A stretch of 64,000 nt of DNA from CAVTJL01 sp963735065 (GTDB lineage: Bacteria > Pseudomonadota > Alphaproteobacteria > Geminicoccales > Geminicoccaceae). The position numbers and the translations under genes are program-made. The notes beneath the pieces are model-generated. The model made no database searches and was not told where the DNA came from. It was given only the letters and a program-made list of their open reading frames with translations. Positions within the stretch are counted from its first letter, which is position 1. Each line of letters opens with the position of its first letter. The stretch covers positions 190,378-254,377 of the forward strand of contig CAVTJL010000006.1 of assembly GCA_963735065.1 (NCBI GenBank), in the 5' to 3' direction. Shown here piece after piece: positions 56,030 to 64,000 of this stretch.

Positions 56030-57457
56030 TCACCCGCCTTTCGTCGGCCGGGCAAGGGCGCGCAGCGACGCAAGCGGTACGGCTCCCGTGGCCAGGATCA
56101 GCACGGCATAGAAGGCCGCGCCGATGGCGCAGGCGAGGGGCCAGGGGAGGGAGCCGGCGCTCAGCAGCCAAAGGGCGCCGGCCGCGAGGGCGCCTGCGGC
56201 GAGGCATTTGGCGATGCCGCCCAAGGGCAGGGCCAGGTCGGCCCGCCGGACGATGGCGGCGCAGGCGACGGCCGAGCAGAGCTGGGCCAGGACCGCCGCA
56301 ATGGCGGCACCATTGTAGGAGTAGCGGGGCACCAGCAGCAGGATCGCCGTCGTCGTCACGGCCAGCACGATGAGGTCGGCGACGGCCACGACACGCTGCC
56401 GATCGAGCGCTATGGCGGCCATGCGGAAGACGGTCCCGATGGCTGCGACGCCCATGCCGACGCCCAGGATGGCCACCGGGCGGGCGGCGTCCGCGAAGGC
56501 CGTGCCGGCGACCAGCCGAACGACCTCGGGGGCGTAGAAGACCAGCATGACGGCGCCCCCGACACCGAGGGCGGCCATCGGCCCCAACGCCGCGCGCAGC
56601 CGCTCGCGCAGCTGCGCCCGTTCCGCCGCGGCCTTGGCGAGCGAGCCCATCAGCAGCCCGCCCAGAAGGGAAAGAAGGCCCAGGACCACCTCGAGCATGC
56701 GCGAGCCAAGGCCGTAGAGGCCCACATCGCGCTCGGGCTGCGTCAACGAAAGGACGAGCGTGTCGATCCGCAACGTCAAAAGGATGAAGAGCTGCGATAC
56801 GCCGATCGGGAGGCCGATCCTCACGAGGGTCCGCCATTCGGTGAGGTCGAGGGCGAGGCGAAACGGCAGGAGCCGTCGAGCGAAGCCGTAGGCCATGGCG
56901 GCGTTGAGCACGAGCCCGAGGGCCATCGCCGCCGTCATCGCCAGGACCCCGCCGCCCAGCAGCGCTGCGAGGCCGGTGAGCGCCAGGGTGGCGAGCTGGC
57001 CGCAGGTCTCCGCCAGGGTGGCGCGCCCCTGCGCCAGCCGGCTGGCGAAGAGGCCGTTCAGCACGACCACCACATGGGCAGCGATGCGCCCGCAGACGGC
57101 GACGGCGACCGCGAGCACAACGCTCCATGCGTAGGGCAGGAGCGCTGCCACGCCGGTCGTGACGAGGGCGAGTGTCGCGGTCGCGACGAGGCTGAGCGTC
57201 AAGGCGTTGCCGACGACAGCAGCGGCGTCCCTGCCGGGCCGGGCAATCTCGCGCACCACCACGACGAAGAGGCCGAGACTGGCGGCCACCGTGCCGAATG
57301 CGGCGAAGGTGACGGCGACCCGGTACGCGCCGAACGCCTGCGGCCCGAGCGTCCGCGTCAGCAGGGCGATCAGCGCTATGCCGATGATGGCGTTGGCGGC
57401 CCTGCCGAGGACCGCGACGATCATGCTTGCGGCAAGCAGGCGGGAGCCGGACGTCAT
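56030..57457 (-). CDS. Oligosaccharide flippase / polysaccharide biosynthesis (Wzx/MATE-like) protein
   Basis: A 475-residue membrane protein with about 12-14 segments and no soluble domain. The N-terminal GRAANAIIGIALIALLTRTL followed by GPQAFGAYRVAVTFAAFGTV is the start of Wzx-type flippases; VGLYGLGSRMLEVVLGLLSL is another family stretch. These proteins move undecaprenyl-linked sugars across the inner membrane. No glycosyltransferases are nearby, so the polymer is unknown. It is alone, between the lon terminator and tRNA-Val. Confidence 0.83.
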   Translation of the reverse strand: MTSGSRLLAASMIVAVLGRAANAIIGIALIALLTRTLGPQAFGAYRVAVTFAAFGTVAASLGLFVVVVREIARPGRDAAAVVGNALTLSLVATATLALVTTGVAALLPYAWSVVLAVAVAVCGRIAAHVVVVLNGLFASRLAQGRATLAETCGQLATLALTGLAALLGGGVLAMTAAMALGLVLNAAMAYGFARRLLPFRLALDLTEWRTLVRIGLPIGVSQLFILLTLRIDTLVLSLTQPERDVGLYGLGSRMLEVVLGLLSLLGGLLMGSLAKAAAERAQLRERLRAALGPMAALGVGGAVMLVFYAPEVVRLVAGTAFADAARPVAILGVGMGVAAIGTVFRMAAIALDRQRVVAVADLIVLAVTTTAILLLVPRYSYNGAAIAAVLAQLCSAVACAAIVRRADLALPLGGIAKCLAAGALAAGALWLLSAGSLPWPLACAIGAAFYAVLILATGAVPLASLRALARPTKGG

Positions 57458-57563
57458 GGGCCCTTCGGATGCGGTGGCCGCGGCCGGGCCACAAGGGCCG
57501 AGCGGATTGTGCCCCTTCTCTGTCGGCGGCCCGGCCGTCGACGCCGATCGCCGTCGGCTCGGC

Positions 57564-57638
57564 TGGTGCGGGCGGAAGGGTTCGAACCTCCGACACCGGC
57601 GGTGTAAGCGCCGTGCTCTACCGCTGAGCTACGCCCGC
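57564..57638 (-). tRNA. tRNA-Val, anticodon UAC
   Basis: On the minus strand the acceptor arm GCGGGCG pairs with CGCCCGC perfectly, followed by A and an encoded CCA. The D arm (GCTC..GAGC), the anticodon stem CGGCG/CGCCG enclosing CTTACAC (anticodon UAC) and the T arm GGAGG-TTCGAAC-CCTTC are complete. 75 bases with CCA. Confidence 0.96.
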
Positions 57639-57649
57639 GACCGGCGCGG

Positions 57650-57679
57650 ACCATAGGTCCTGGCTCGCGCTCGGGCAAG
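57650..57679 (-). promoter_or_regulatory. Possible promoter of tRNA-Val
   Basis: On the minus strand CTTGCC and, 18 bases on, TATGGT lie just before the tRNA. The -10 is moderate and the -35 weak, but the distance to the mature 5' end is suitable. Confidence 0.35.
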
Positions 57680-57813
57680 CGAGTGGGGACGTCGCGGCCT
57701 CGTGACGGATCGTGCGCGCGCTTGCTCTCGCGCGGCCGCCCGAAGCGGCGCATCTCAATGGGCGTCAGGAAGACCCGCGGTGTGGCGGCGTCTCTGTCAA
57801 GAAGGTTCGTGTC

Positions 57814-58299
57814 ATGAGACTGATCCTGCGCTTCACCGGCTTGCCCCGGACGGACGATTTGTGGAAGCTTTTCTTGGGCGGCCTCGCCGGCCTCATGGTC
57901 TGGGAGATCTTTGCGCGCATTCTCACGCCGATCTTCCTGGGCGGGCCGCTCGAGCCCGCGGCTTTGATCATCAGCCTGCTCCAGAATCTCTTCGGCGTGA
58001 CGATCGCGCGCCTGCCGGCCGAGGCGATCCACTACACCACCGGCATCGTCCTCTATCCCATCGGCTACTGGATCCTCAGCCGCTACATCCTGACCCTCGG
58101 CACCACCGGCGACGGCATCCTCTGGGGCTTCGTCACCTGGATCCTGGCGTTGGGCGTGTTCGCCTCTCTCGCCGGCCTGCCCTTCATGCTGGGCTTCATC
58201 CCGCTCACCTGGTTCTCGCTCGTCGGGCACGTGCTCTACGCGTTCACCGCGGTCACGGTAGCCTCGCGACTGGGCGCCCGCGAGCCGGCCCTCGCCTGA
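57814..58299 (+). CDS. Uncharacterised four-helix membrane protein
   Basis: A 161-residue hydrophobic protein not assigned to a family. Four or five membrane segments are visible: about 20-40, 50-70, 82-100, 105-125 and 128-150. HYTTGIVLYPIGYWILSRYI is an amphipathic, His- and Tyr-containing segment that might be functional. ATG 57814 follows AAGAAGG; the longer frame from 57712 is Arg-rich. It is isolated between tRNA-Val and a non-coding stretch. No function proposed. Confidence 0.7.
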   Translation: MRLILRFTGLPRTDDLWKLFLGGLAGLMVWEIFARILTPIFLGGPLEPAALIISLLQNLFGVTIARLPAEAIHYTTGIVLYPIGYWILSRYILTLGTTGDGILWGFVTWILALGVFASLAGLPFMLGFIPLTWFSLVGHVLYAFTAVTVASRLGAREPALA

Positions 58300-58902
58300 G
58301 GCCGATACCGCCTGGGCCCGGTCATGGCCGGACCGGGCCCTGACCAACGCGCCGCCTATGGCAGCCAGCGACGGGGAAGGGGGGATGCCGACAACTCTTT
58401 GTCTCAACGGTAGAGTGGACATCCTGTTGCCCCGATCGCCTGTTGATATGAGAGATCGCATCGGGATCAGAACAGCCCAGTAGTCCATAGAGTTACCGCC
58501 TATAGCTCAGGAGAGCGGCGAAGTTGAGCGTTCGTCGCTCATTGTATGGCGGCTGACAGATTTGGGTGAAGCTGGTAAGGTGGCACGCTGTTCGCAAGAT
58601 CACCGCGCCGCAGATGTCGATGCTGGCCACGATCGGCGATGTCCCGGCCGATCCTCGACATTCCGGGCCGGTCGAGCCCGTGGGCTCGGGCAGGGCTTTC
58701 TCCTTGTGCTCAAGAACTCATAGCCAGCCGATAGAGCCGTCGCGACCGCTCGCATATTGGCGCGGTGACGCGCCGAGCTTGACTATAGCCGCGAAAGGCT
58801 GAAAATCGACAAAGGCGGCTGTGAGCATTACCTTCACCGAAGCGCGTCGGATCGAAGGATCTTTCAAGGCGCCACTATAAGAATCGCAAGCGGTGGCTCG
58901 AA
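58300..58902. other. Non-coding, AT-richer stretch, possibly relic or transferred DNA
   Basis: About 600 bases without a supported gene. The base composition is less GC-rich than the flanks, especially 58380-58570 and 58700-58880. A 78-codon open frame (58566-58802) shows no family resemblance. A small hairpin (58673-58679 with 58682-58688, GT loop) is present. No inverted-repeat ends, target duplications or transposase signatures were found. Confidence 0.45.
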
Positions 58903-59781
58903 GTGGCCAAGGACGGGCGGGAGATAGGCGCCGGGATCAACGCGGCGCCACAGCGAGCAGGGCGTGTCGCCGGGCTCATGGCGACCAAGCTGGCTCAGCG
59001 GCTGCGGTCGAGCATAGGGGCGGGTCGGTTCGGATCCGATGGCCGGGTGCTCGCTTGGCCCGATGTGCTGGTCGCAGGGGTCGATCCGACCCTGGCGCCC
59101 GAGCTGCGTCGAAGCGTCGATGTGCCACGGCTCCGTGATCCCGCCAGCGGCGCGGCGCTGGCCCTGAACAGCTTTCTTGCGTGGCGCAGGGACCTGGCCG
59201 CGTTGCGGCTGGTCGAGGAGACCGGGTTCAAGGAGCTGCGCTTCGATGCGCGCTGCCCCACCGGCGTTCGTGGCACCCCGCCGCATCTGGACCTGATCGC
59301 CAACAATGGCGAGGCGCTGGTTGCCGTCCACGCGTCGGGATTCGAGTATCTGCAGAGCGGCAACGCCAAGCTCGGCGCCGGCTATGTCGGCATCGCCGCG
59401 GGTGTCGGCCTGACGCCCTGGCGCGAGCTCGCCACTCGCCTCGTCTGCGAGCCCGGCGCCTTCCGCGTTGTCGATGCGGCGACCATCGTCAAGCATGTGG
59501 TCGGTCTGGCCCGAACGTTCCCCGCCCATCGGGTGACGCTTCTCTATCTTTTCCTCGAGCCTCGGGACGCTGCGGCGCATCCGATCTTTCGCCTGCATCG
59601 TGCCGAGCTTGCCACCATCGCCGCCCTCAGCCGGGGGTCCGCGGTGGAGCTCCATGCCATGAGCTTCACGGATCTCTGGGCGGCCTGGGCGCAGCTGGAG
59701 CAGCCGTCCTGGCTGAACGACATCGTCCTTTTGTTGCAGGACCGCTACGACGTGGTTATTGCCGATCCGCCACGGCGATGA
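58903..59781 (+). CDS. Putative nuclease-fold-like protein, catalytic motif not conserved
   Basis: A 292-residue protein of uncertain family. The central FDARCPTGVRGTPPHLDLIA followed by ALVAVHASGFEYLQ resembles the PD-(D/E)xK layout of a group of putative restriction endonucleases, where D is followed by E-x-K; here the expected E and K positions read H and S. If the resemblance is right it is a non-catalytic relative. GTG 58903 or ATG 58978 (268 residues) could be the start; no strong ribosome site distinguishes them. Its stop overlaps the next gene by 4 bases (ATGA), so the two are expressed together. Confidence 0.55.
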   Translation: MAKDGREIGAGINAAPQRAGRVAGLMATKLAQRLRSSIGAGRFGSDGRVLAWPDVLVAGVDPTLAPELRRSVDVPRLRDPASGAALALNSFLAWRRDLAALRLVEETGFKELRFDARCPTGVRGTPPHLDLIANNGEALVAVHASGFEYLQSGNAKLGAGYVGIAAGVGLTPWRELATRLVCEPGAFRVVDAATIVKHVVGLARTFPAHRVTLLYLFLEPRDAAAHPIFRLHRAELATIAALSRGSAVELHAMSFTDLWAAWAQLEQPSWLNDIVLLLQDRYDVVIADPPRR

Positions 59782-61076
59782 TCCTATCGGTCGGCGACGT
59801 CGACCAGCGGAGACCAGCGGTGATCCCAGAATCCGGCGGCACCTATTACGACCGTCAGGAGGTCCGCAACCCCGCCGACCGCGAGCAGGCGATCTTCCAT
59901 GCCCTGCCGGGCCTCATCCGCCATGCGCTCGACAACGCGCCCTTCTTCGCCACGCATCTGGCCGGTGTCGAGGCGGACGCCGTCGTGGATCGCCGCGCGC
60001 TCGCGGCCCTGCCTGTGCTGCGGAAGAGCGAGCTCGTCGTCCGACAGCACAAGGTCCTGCCGTTCGGCGGCCTGACGGCGACGCCGCTCGGCAGGCTCGC
60101 CCGGATCTTCGCATCGCCAGGTCCCACCTACGACCCGGAGGGCTCGCGGCTCGACTACTGGCGTTTCGCGCGGGCGCTCTTCGCCGCGGGCTTCCGGCCG
60201 GGCGATCTGGTCCACAACAGCTTCTCCTACCACCTGACGCCGGCAGGCTCGATGGCCGAGGGCGGGGCCCGGGCCCTGGGCTGCCCCGTGATTCCGGGCG
60301 GCACCGGGCAGACCGCGCTGCAGGCCCGCATGATCGCCGAGCTCCGTCCGGTGGCCTATACGGGCATGCCTTCCTTCCTCCTCGTGCTCCTCGAGAAGGC
60401 GAGGAAGCTCGGGCTCGACACCGGCTCGCTGACGCGGGCGCTGGTCTCGGGCGAGCCGCTCGCCGACGCGCTGCGCGACCGTCTGGTGGGGGAGTTCGGG
60501 ATCGGCGTCCACGAATGCTATGCCACCTCCGATCTCGGCCTGATCGCCTATGAGACCGAGGCGCATGAGGGCCTCGTCGTCGACGAGGCGCTGATCCTCG
60601 AGATCGTCCGCCCGGGCACGGGCGACCCGGTGCCCGACGGCGAGGTGGGCGAGGTCGTGGTCACCGCCTTCAATCCCGACTACCCGCTGATCCGCTTCGC
60701 CACCGGGGATCTCTCGGCCGTCCTGCCGGGCGAGAGCCGCTGCGGGCGCACCAACCTGCGCATCAGGGGCTGGCTCGGGCGTGCCGACCAGTCGACCAAG
60801 ATCCGCGGCATGCTCGTCCATCCGCAGCAGATCGAGGACGTGGTCCGCCGCCACGAGGTGGTCCAGCGGGCGCGCCTCACGGTTGCCAGCACGCGCGGGC
60901 AGGACGCCATGACGCTCGCCTGCGAGGTCGAGGGCGACCCGCTGGGCCTGGCCGAGGCGCTGGCCGACACGGTGCTGACCGTCACCGGCCTGCCGGCCGT
61001 GGTCGACCTCGTGGCGCCCGGCAGCCTGCCGAACGATGGCAAGGTGATCGACGATCGGCGTGCCCCCCGCACCTGA
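59778..61076 (+). CDS. Phenylacetate-CoA ligase-like AMP-forming synthetase
   Basis: A 432-residue ANL-superfamily enzyme of the PaaK type: PVLRKSELV, NSFSYHLTPAGSMAEGGARA, VIPGGTGQTALQARMIAELR, TGMPSFLLVLL, GVHECYATSDLGLIAYE (adenylate site) and YPLIRFATGDLSAV (ADP-binding Asp). The C-terminal domain has GRADQSTKIRGMLVHPQQIE. It activates an aromatic or other acid as CoA thioester; the exact acid is unknown. No paa catabolic genes are present. Coupled upstream to the nuclease-like gene and overlapped by ccmA, whose GTG lies 17 bases before its end. Confidence 0.85.
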   Translation: MILSVGDVDQRRPAVIPESGGTYYDRQEVRNPADREQAIFHALPGLIRHALDNAPFFATHLAGVEADAVVDRRALAALPVLRKSELVVRQHKVLPFGGLTATPLGRLARIFASPGPTYDPEGSRLDYWRFARALFAAGFRPGDLVHNSFSYHLTPAGSMAEGGARALGCPVIPGGTGQTALQARMIAELRPVAYTGMPSFLLVLLEKARKLGLDTGSLTRALVSGEPLADALRDRLVGEFGIGVHECYATSDLGLIAYETEAHEGLVVDEALILEIVRPGTGDPVPDGEVGEVVVTAFNPDYPLIRFATGDLSAVLPGESRCGRTNLRIRGWLGRADQSTKIRGMLVHPQQIEDVVRRHEVVQRARLTVASTRGQDAMTLACEVEGDPLGLAEALADTVLTVTGLPAVVDLVAPGSLPNDGKVIDDRRAPRT

Positions 61077-61695
61077 GCCGGCGCTCCTCGCCGGCCGGGA
61101 GCTCGCCTGCGTGCGCGGTGGCCGCACGGTGGTGGCCAGCGTCAGCTTCGCCCTCGAGGCCGGGGATGCGCTGGTCCTGCGCGGCGCCAACGGCAGCGGC
61201 AAGTCCTCGCTGCTGCGCCTGCTCGCGGGCTTCCTGGCACCGGCGGCAGGCGAGCTGCTGTGGCGCGGCGAGGCGGTGGCGGCGGATCTGGCCGAGCACC
61301 GTGCGCGGCTTCACTATCTGGGCCATCAGGATGGGCTCAAGGCGGCCCTCACCGCGCAGGAGAGCCTGGCCTTCGCCGCGGCGTTGGCGGGGGCGGGGGC
61401 GGGGCAGGAGCGCATCGAGGCGGCCCTCGCGGCGTTCGACCTCGCCGGCCATGCCGCCTCGCCGGTGCGCTTCCTGTCCTCGGGCCAACGCCGCCGCCTC
61501 GCGCTGGCCCGCCTGATCGCCGCCCGGCGCCCGCTCTGGCTCCTGGACGAGCCGGGCGTGGGCCTCGACCGGGCGAGCCGCCTTCGCCTCGAGGCCGCGA
61601 TCGCCGAGCATTGCCGGGCAGGCGGCCTCTGCGTCGTCGCGAGCCACGGCGACGTGGCGGTCGAGGCGCCGCTCGTCCTCGATCTCGACGGCTGA
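61060..61695 (+). CDS. ccmA: Haem exporter ATPase CcmA (cytochrome c maturation)
   Basis: A 211-residue ABC ATPase, the usual CcmA size. Walker A is LRGANGSGKSSLLRLLAG, signature LSSGQRRRLALARL, Walker B PLWLLDEPGVGLDR, with the CcmA-typical FLAPAAGELLWRG and YLGHQDGLKAALTA. With CcmB and CcmC it releases holo-CcmE for cytochrome c assembly. Start is GTG 61060, within the preceding reading frame. ccmB follows 9 bases on. Confidence 0.92.
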   Translation: MPPAPEPALLAGRELACVRGGRTVVASVSFALEAGDALVLRGANGSGKSSLLRLLAGFLAPAAGELLWRGEAVAADLAEHRARLHYLGHQDGLKAALTAQESLAFAAALAGAGAGQERIEAALAAFDLAGHAASPVRFLSSGQRRRLALARLIAARRPLWLLDEPGVGLDRASRLRLEAAIAEHCRAGGLCVVASHGDVAVEAPLVLDLDG

Positions 61696-61704
61696 GCGGG
61701 CCTC

Positions 61705-62373
61705 ATGCTCGGGCCCGCCATCGCCCTCTTCCGCCGCGACCTCAGGCTGGCGCTGCGCCGCTCGGGCGAGACCCTCCTGGGTGTCCTCTTCTTCGTCGTG
61801 GCCCTCTCGCTCTTTCCCTTCGGCGTGGGGCCCTCGCCCGCGACCCTGGCCCGCATCGGCGGCGGCGTCATCTGGGTGCTGGCGCTCCTCGCCGTGCTCC
61901 TCACCCTCGAGCGGCTGTGGCAGGCCGACGCCGAGGATGGGGGCCTCGAGCAGCTCATGCTGGCGCCGGCCCCGCTCGAGCTTCTCGTCCTTGCCAAGTG
62001 CGCCGCCCACTGGCTGGCGACCGGCCTTCTGCTCGCCCTGGTCTCGCCGCTGCTGGCCGTGCTGATGGCGATGCCCGCCGAGGCCCTGTGGTGGCTGCCC
62101 GTCACCCTCCTGCTGGGCACGCCCACGCTCACGCTGATCGGCAGCATCGGGGCGGCGCTCCTGGTGGGCAGCCGGCGGGGCAGCGTGCTCGTGGCGCTGC
62201 TCGTGCTGCCCCTCTACATCCCCGTCCTGATCTTCGGCGTCTCGGCGGTGGATGGCCGCCTGCTGGGCGTGGGCGGCGGGCCGCAGCTCATGATCCTGGG
62301 CGCCATGTTCCTTCTCGCCCTGGCGCTCGCCCCCTTCGCCAGCGCCGCCGCCCTGCGCCTCGCGGTCGAGTAG
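61705..62373 (+). CDS. ccmB: Haem exporter permease CcmB
   Basis: A 222-residue membrane protein with six hydrophobic segments. FRRDLRLALRRSGETLLGVL at the start, LFFVVALSLFPFGVGP, WVLALLAVLLTLERLWQADA and EDGGLEQLMLAPAPLELLVL are CcmB signatures. It pairs with CcmA. No ccmC, ccmD or ccmE follows; the next gene is convergent, so the rest of the maturation system must lie elsewhere. Confidence 0.93.
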   Translation: MLGPAIALFRRDLRLALRRSGETLLGVLFFVVALSLFPFGVGPSPATLARIGGGVIWVLALLAVLLTLERLWQADAEDGGLEQLMLAPAPLELLVLAKCAAHWLATGLLLALVSPLLAVLMAMPAEALWWLPVTLLLGTPTLTLIGSIGAALLVGSRRGSVLVALLVLPLYIPVLIFGVSAVDGRLLGVGGGPQLMILGAMFLLALALAPFASAAALRLAVE

Positions 62374-62385
62374 AAAAAGAGACGC

Positions 62386-63582
62386 TCAGCGCCGGCGATG
62401 GCTCTCCGAGACGGGCAGGCTCGCCACGATGCGCGTGGCGCCGTCCTCCCGCCTCACCTCGAGCTTGCCGCTCCGGCCCTGCAGCATCGCGCGCACCAGC
62501 CGCATGCCCAGGCCCTGGCCGTCGCCCCGGCCGTCCGGCTCGGCGAAGCCCGACCCCTCGTCCGCGACCGCGAGCTGGGCCATGCCGCCCTCGCCGGCCG
62601 CCACGAAGTCGACCCGCACCTCGCCCCGCCCGTGCTTCAGGGCATTGGTGACGAGCTCGGTCATCACGAGCCCCAGGGTGGGGACGAGATCGGCGGACCA
62701 GCGCGCCTCCTCGGCCTGAAGCGTGATCTCGCGGCCCGCCTCCTCCACGCCTGAGGACTTGCGCAGCCCCTGGACCAGGCCCGCCAGATAGTCGTGCACC
62801 GCGACCGAGCCGATCTCGCCGCCGCGATAGAGATGCTCGTGCACGGCCGCGATCGAGAGCACCCGGTCGGCGCTGGCCTCGAGCTGCTCGCGCGCGGTCT
62901 GGCTCTCGGTCTCGCGCGCCTGCAGGGTGAGGAGGTTGCGCACGATCTGCAGCGAGTTCTTCACCCGATGGTGAATCTCCGCGATCAGCAGATCCTTCTC
63001 GGCCAGCATCGCCTCGCGCTCGGCCTGGGCCGCCGCCCGGTCGACCGCCACACCCAGCGTGTTGGCGAGCGCCTGGAGGAAGGCGATGTCGGGCTCGCTG
63101 AAGGCGCCCTCGTCGGTGCTGTCCGCCTCGAGCACGCCGAAGGGCTCGCCGTCGCCGCGGATGATGACGTTGATCGCCCGCCTGATGCCGTGCTCGGCCA
63201 CCAGCGCCGGCGTGCGGAAGCGGGCTTCCGCGGCCAGATGGTTCGAGATCACGGGAAGGCCGGTATGGAGCGCGTAGCCCGCGGGCGAGCCCAGGTCACC
63301 ATCGAGCTTGGCCACGCCCACGACCCCGGTGCGCCAGCCCACGCCGGCCCGCACCAGGAGCCGGTTCTCGTCCGGCAGGTAGTCCAGCACCTTGGCGAAG
63401 CGCGTGCCGAGGCCGTCGGCCGCGACCACGGTCGCCGCCTGCAGCACACAGTCGATGTCGGGCGCGCGCAGCGCCGACAGCCCGAACTCGGCGATCAGCT
63501 CCTGCTGGCGAAGCCGCTGGCGTAGCTCGGCGTGAGGCGTCGGAGGTGCTCCTTGGTGGCGATGGTGAAGACTTGCGCACAT
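62386..63582 (-). CDS. GAF-domain sensor histidine kinase, HisKA_2 (HWE-like) family
   Basis: A 398-residue kinase without membrane segments. Residues ~25-190 form a GAF domain (LRQQELIAEFGLSALRAPDI, VISNHLAAEARFR, GVLEADSTDEGAFSEPDIAF). The phosphoacceptor is in LIAEIHHRVKNSLQIV (H204/H205); the ATPase domain has TLGLVMTELVTNALKHGRGE and GQGLGMRLVRAML. Such kinases act in light, nutrient or general stress signalling, often through PhyR in alphaproteobacteria, but no response regulator is nearby. I chose ATG 63582; the longer frame to 63870 is Arg/Pro-rich and probably not coding. Confidence 0.87.
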   Translation of the reverse strand: MCASLHHRHQGAPPTPHAELRQRLRQQELIAEFGLSALRAPDIDCVLQAATVVAADGLGTRFAKVLDYLPDENRLLVRAGVGWRTGVVGVAKLDGDLGSPAGYALHTGLPVISNHLAAEARFRTPALVAEHGIRRAINVIIRGDGEPFGVLEADSTDEGAFSEPDIAFLQALANTLGVAVDRAAAQAEREAMLAEKDLLIAEIHHRVKNSLQIVRNLLTLQARETESQTAREQLEASADRVLSIAAVHEHLYRGGEIGSVAVHDYLAGLVQGLRKSSGVEEAGREITLQAEEARWSADLVPTLGLVMTELVTNALKHGRGEVRVDFVAAGEGGMAQLAVADEGSGFAEPDGRGDGQGLGMRLVRAMLQGRSGKLEVRREDGATRIVASLPVSESHRRR

Positions 63583-64000
63583 GCTCGATACCGCTGGAAG
63601 GGCGGCTCCGCAACCACGGCGGCGTCCCGACCCCGGGCGGCATCCGCCCGCTCCGGCCCGGGTGCCCGACGAGGCGAGAAGCGCCGGCCCGATCCGGGGC
63701 GTCCCCGCCCAGGCTCGCGACAACGCGCCGCGGGGCGAGCGCTCCACTGCCGTCCTCATGCGCGCCACGAGGACCCGGGGCCAGGCTCGCGAGGACGTGC
63801 CAGGACGTGCCACGGACCCTCGTGTCGGGGCACCAGGGCGGCAGGAAGAAAGAGCGGGCGGCGCGAGCACGCACCTTTTCCGTCACGCCCCGGCGTGACC
63901 GGGGCGTCAGGTGACACGGGCGCGACGGGACGGGAGTAGCGCAGCCCCCGCCACCTGACCGCCCGCTCGAGGCGGGCGGTGACGTGAAAGAGCGAGGACG
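63583..64000. other. Non-coding region with GC-rich hairpins at the window end
   Basis: No supported gene in ~420 bases. Two strong hairpins occur: 63885-63893 with 63899-63907 (9 base pairs, 5-base loop; an overlapping alternative 63882-63889 with 63892-63899 is also perfect) and 63958-63966 with 63972-63980 (9 base pairs, 5-base loop). They look like REP-type palindromes or terminators; what follows is outside the window. Confidence 0.4.

Noticed and set aside
58566..58802. 78-codon open frame that might be a transposase remnant
   Set aside because: No recognisable transposase motif and no inverted-repeat ends; kept only as part of the non-coding stretch.

Overview
The window is about 64 kb of a GC-rich, gene-dense bacterial chromosome, most likely an alphaproteobacterium of the Rhodospirillales/Geminicoccales/Rhizobiales kind. 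The evidence is the tig-clpP-clpX-lon order beside tRNA-Leu, the flagellar regulator gene fliX divergent from flgI with a sigma-54-like promoter and a CtrA-like box, yfgM-bamB-der, several TRAP transporters, a plant-type gshA and an HWE/HisKA_2 histidine kinase. No insertion sequence, phage, CRISPR array or rRNA was seen. There are two tRNA genes, Leu(UAG) and Val(UAC).

Layout. 1-3.6 kb: tail of an indolepyruvate oxidoreductase, ruvX, an SbmA/YddA-like ABC exporter and a DUF1349 gene. 3.6-8.4 kb: a DctPQM TRAP transporter operon with an esterase, divergent from a TauD/TfdA dioxygenase. 8.5-9.5 kb: a DUF1127 gene and a long non-coding, partly AT-rich stretch. 9.5-15.5 kb: a tightly coupled five-gene unit (lysine 2,3-aminomutase, two ATP-grasp ligases, a GNAT-histone deacetylase-GNAT fusion, a SET-domain protein). 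15.6-21 kb: a TAXI-TRAP transporter with DUF1850, and an SLC13 permease. 21-25 kb: DUF3750, ghrA, an orphan ParA, gshA. 25-30 kb: flgI-flgJ-flgN-flgK-flgL and fliX. 30-36 kb: an IlvD/Edd dehydratase, der-bamB-yfgM, thpR. 36-42 kb: a long run on one strand of small detoxification-type genes ending in an ArsR repressor with an upstream palindrome. 42-48 kb: a sulfide/persulfide cluster (BigR-like repressor, peroxiredoxin, persulfide dioxygenase-like hydrolase, two YeeE/YedE halves, DUF2892, a DUF442-SQR fusion, TauE/SafE). 48-56 kb: guaA, tRNA-Leu, trigger factor, ClpP, ClpX, Lon. 56-64 kb: a flippase, tRNA-Val, a membrane protein, a nuclease-fold-like protein coupled to a phenylacetate-CoA-ligase-like enzyme, ccmAB and a histidine kinase.

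The best candidate for an undescribed system is the 9.5-15.5 kb unit. Every recognisable enzyme in it belongs to a family that makes or modifies lysine-type amines: 2,3-aminomutation, amide ligation, N-acetylation, deacetylation and lysine methylation. All the genes lie on one strand and most overlap by 1-4 bases. I infer a pathway that makes and tailors beta-lysine or a small beta-lysine peptide; the product is unknown.

Three genes (the second ATP-grasp ligase, thpR and guaA) each carry what looks like one extra base that breaks an otherwise intact family sequence. Because guaA is normally a housekeeping gene, sequence or assembly error is the likeliest cause, and coordinates in those genes should be used with care.
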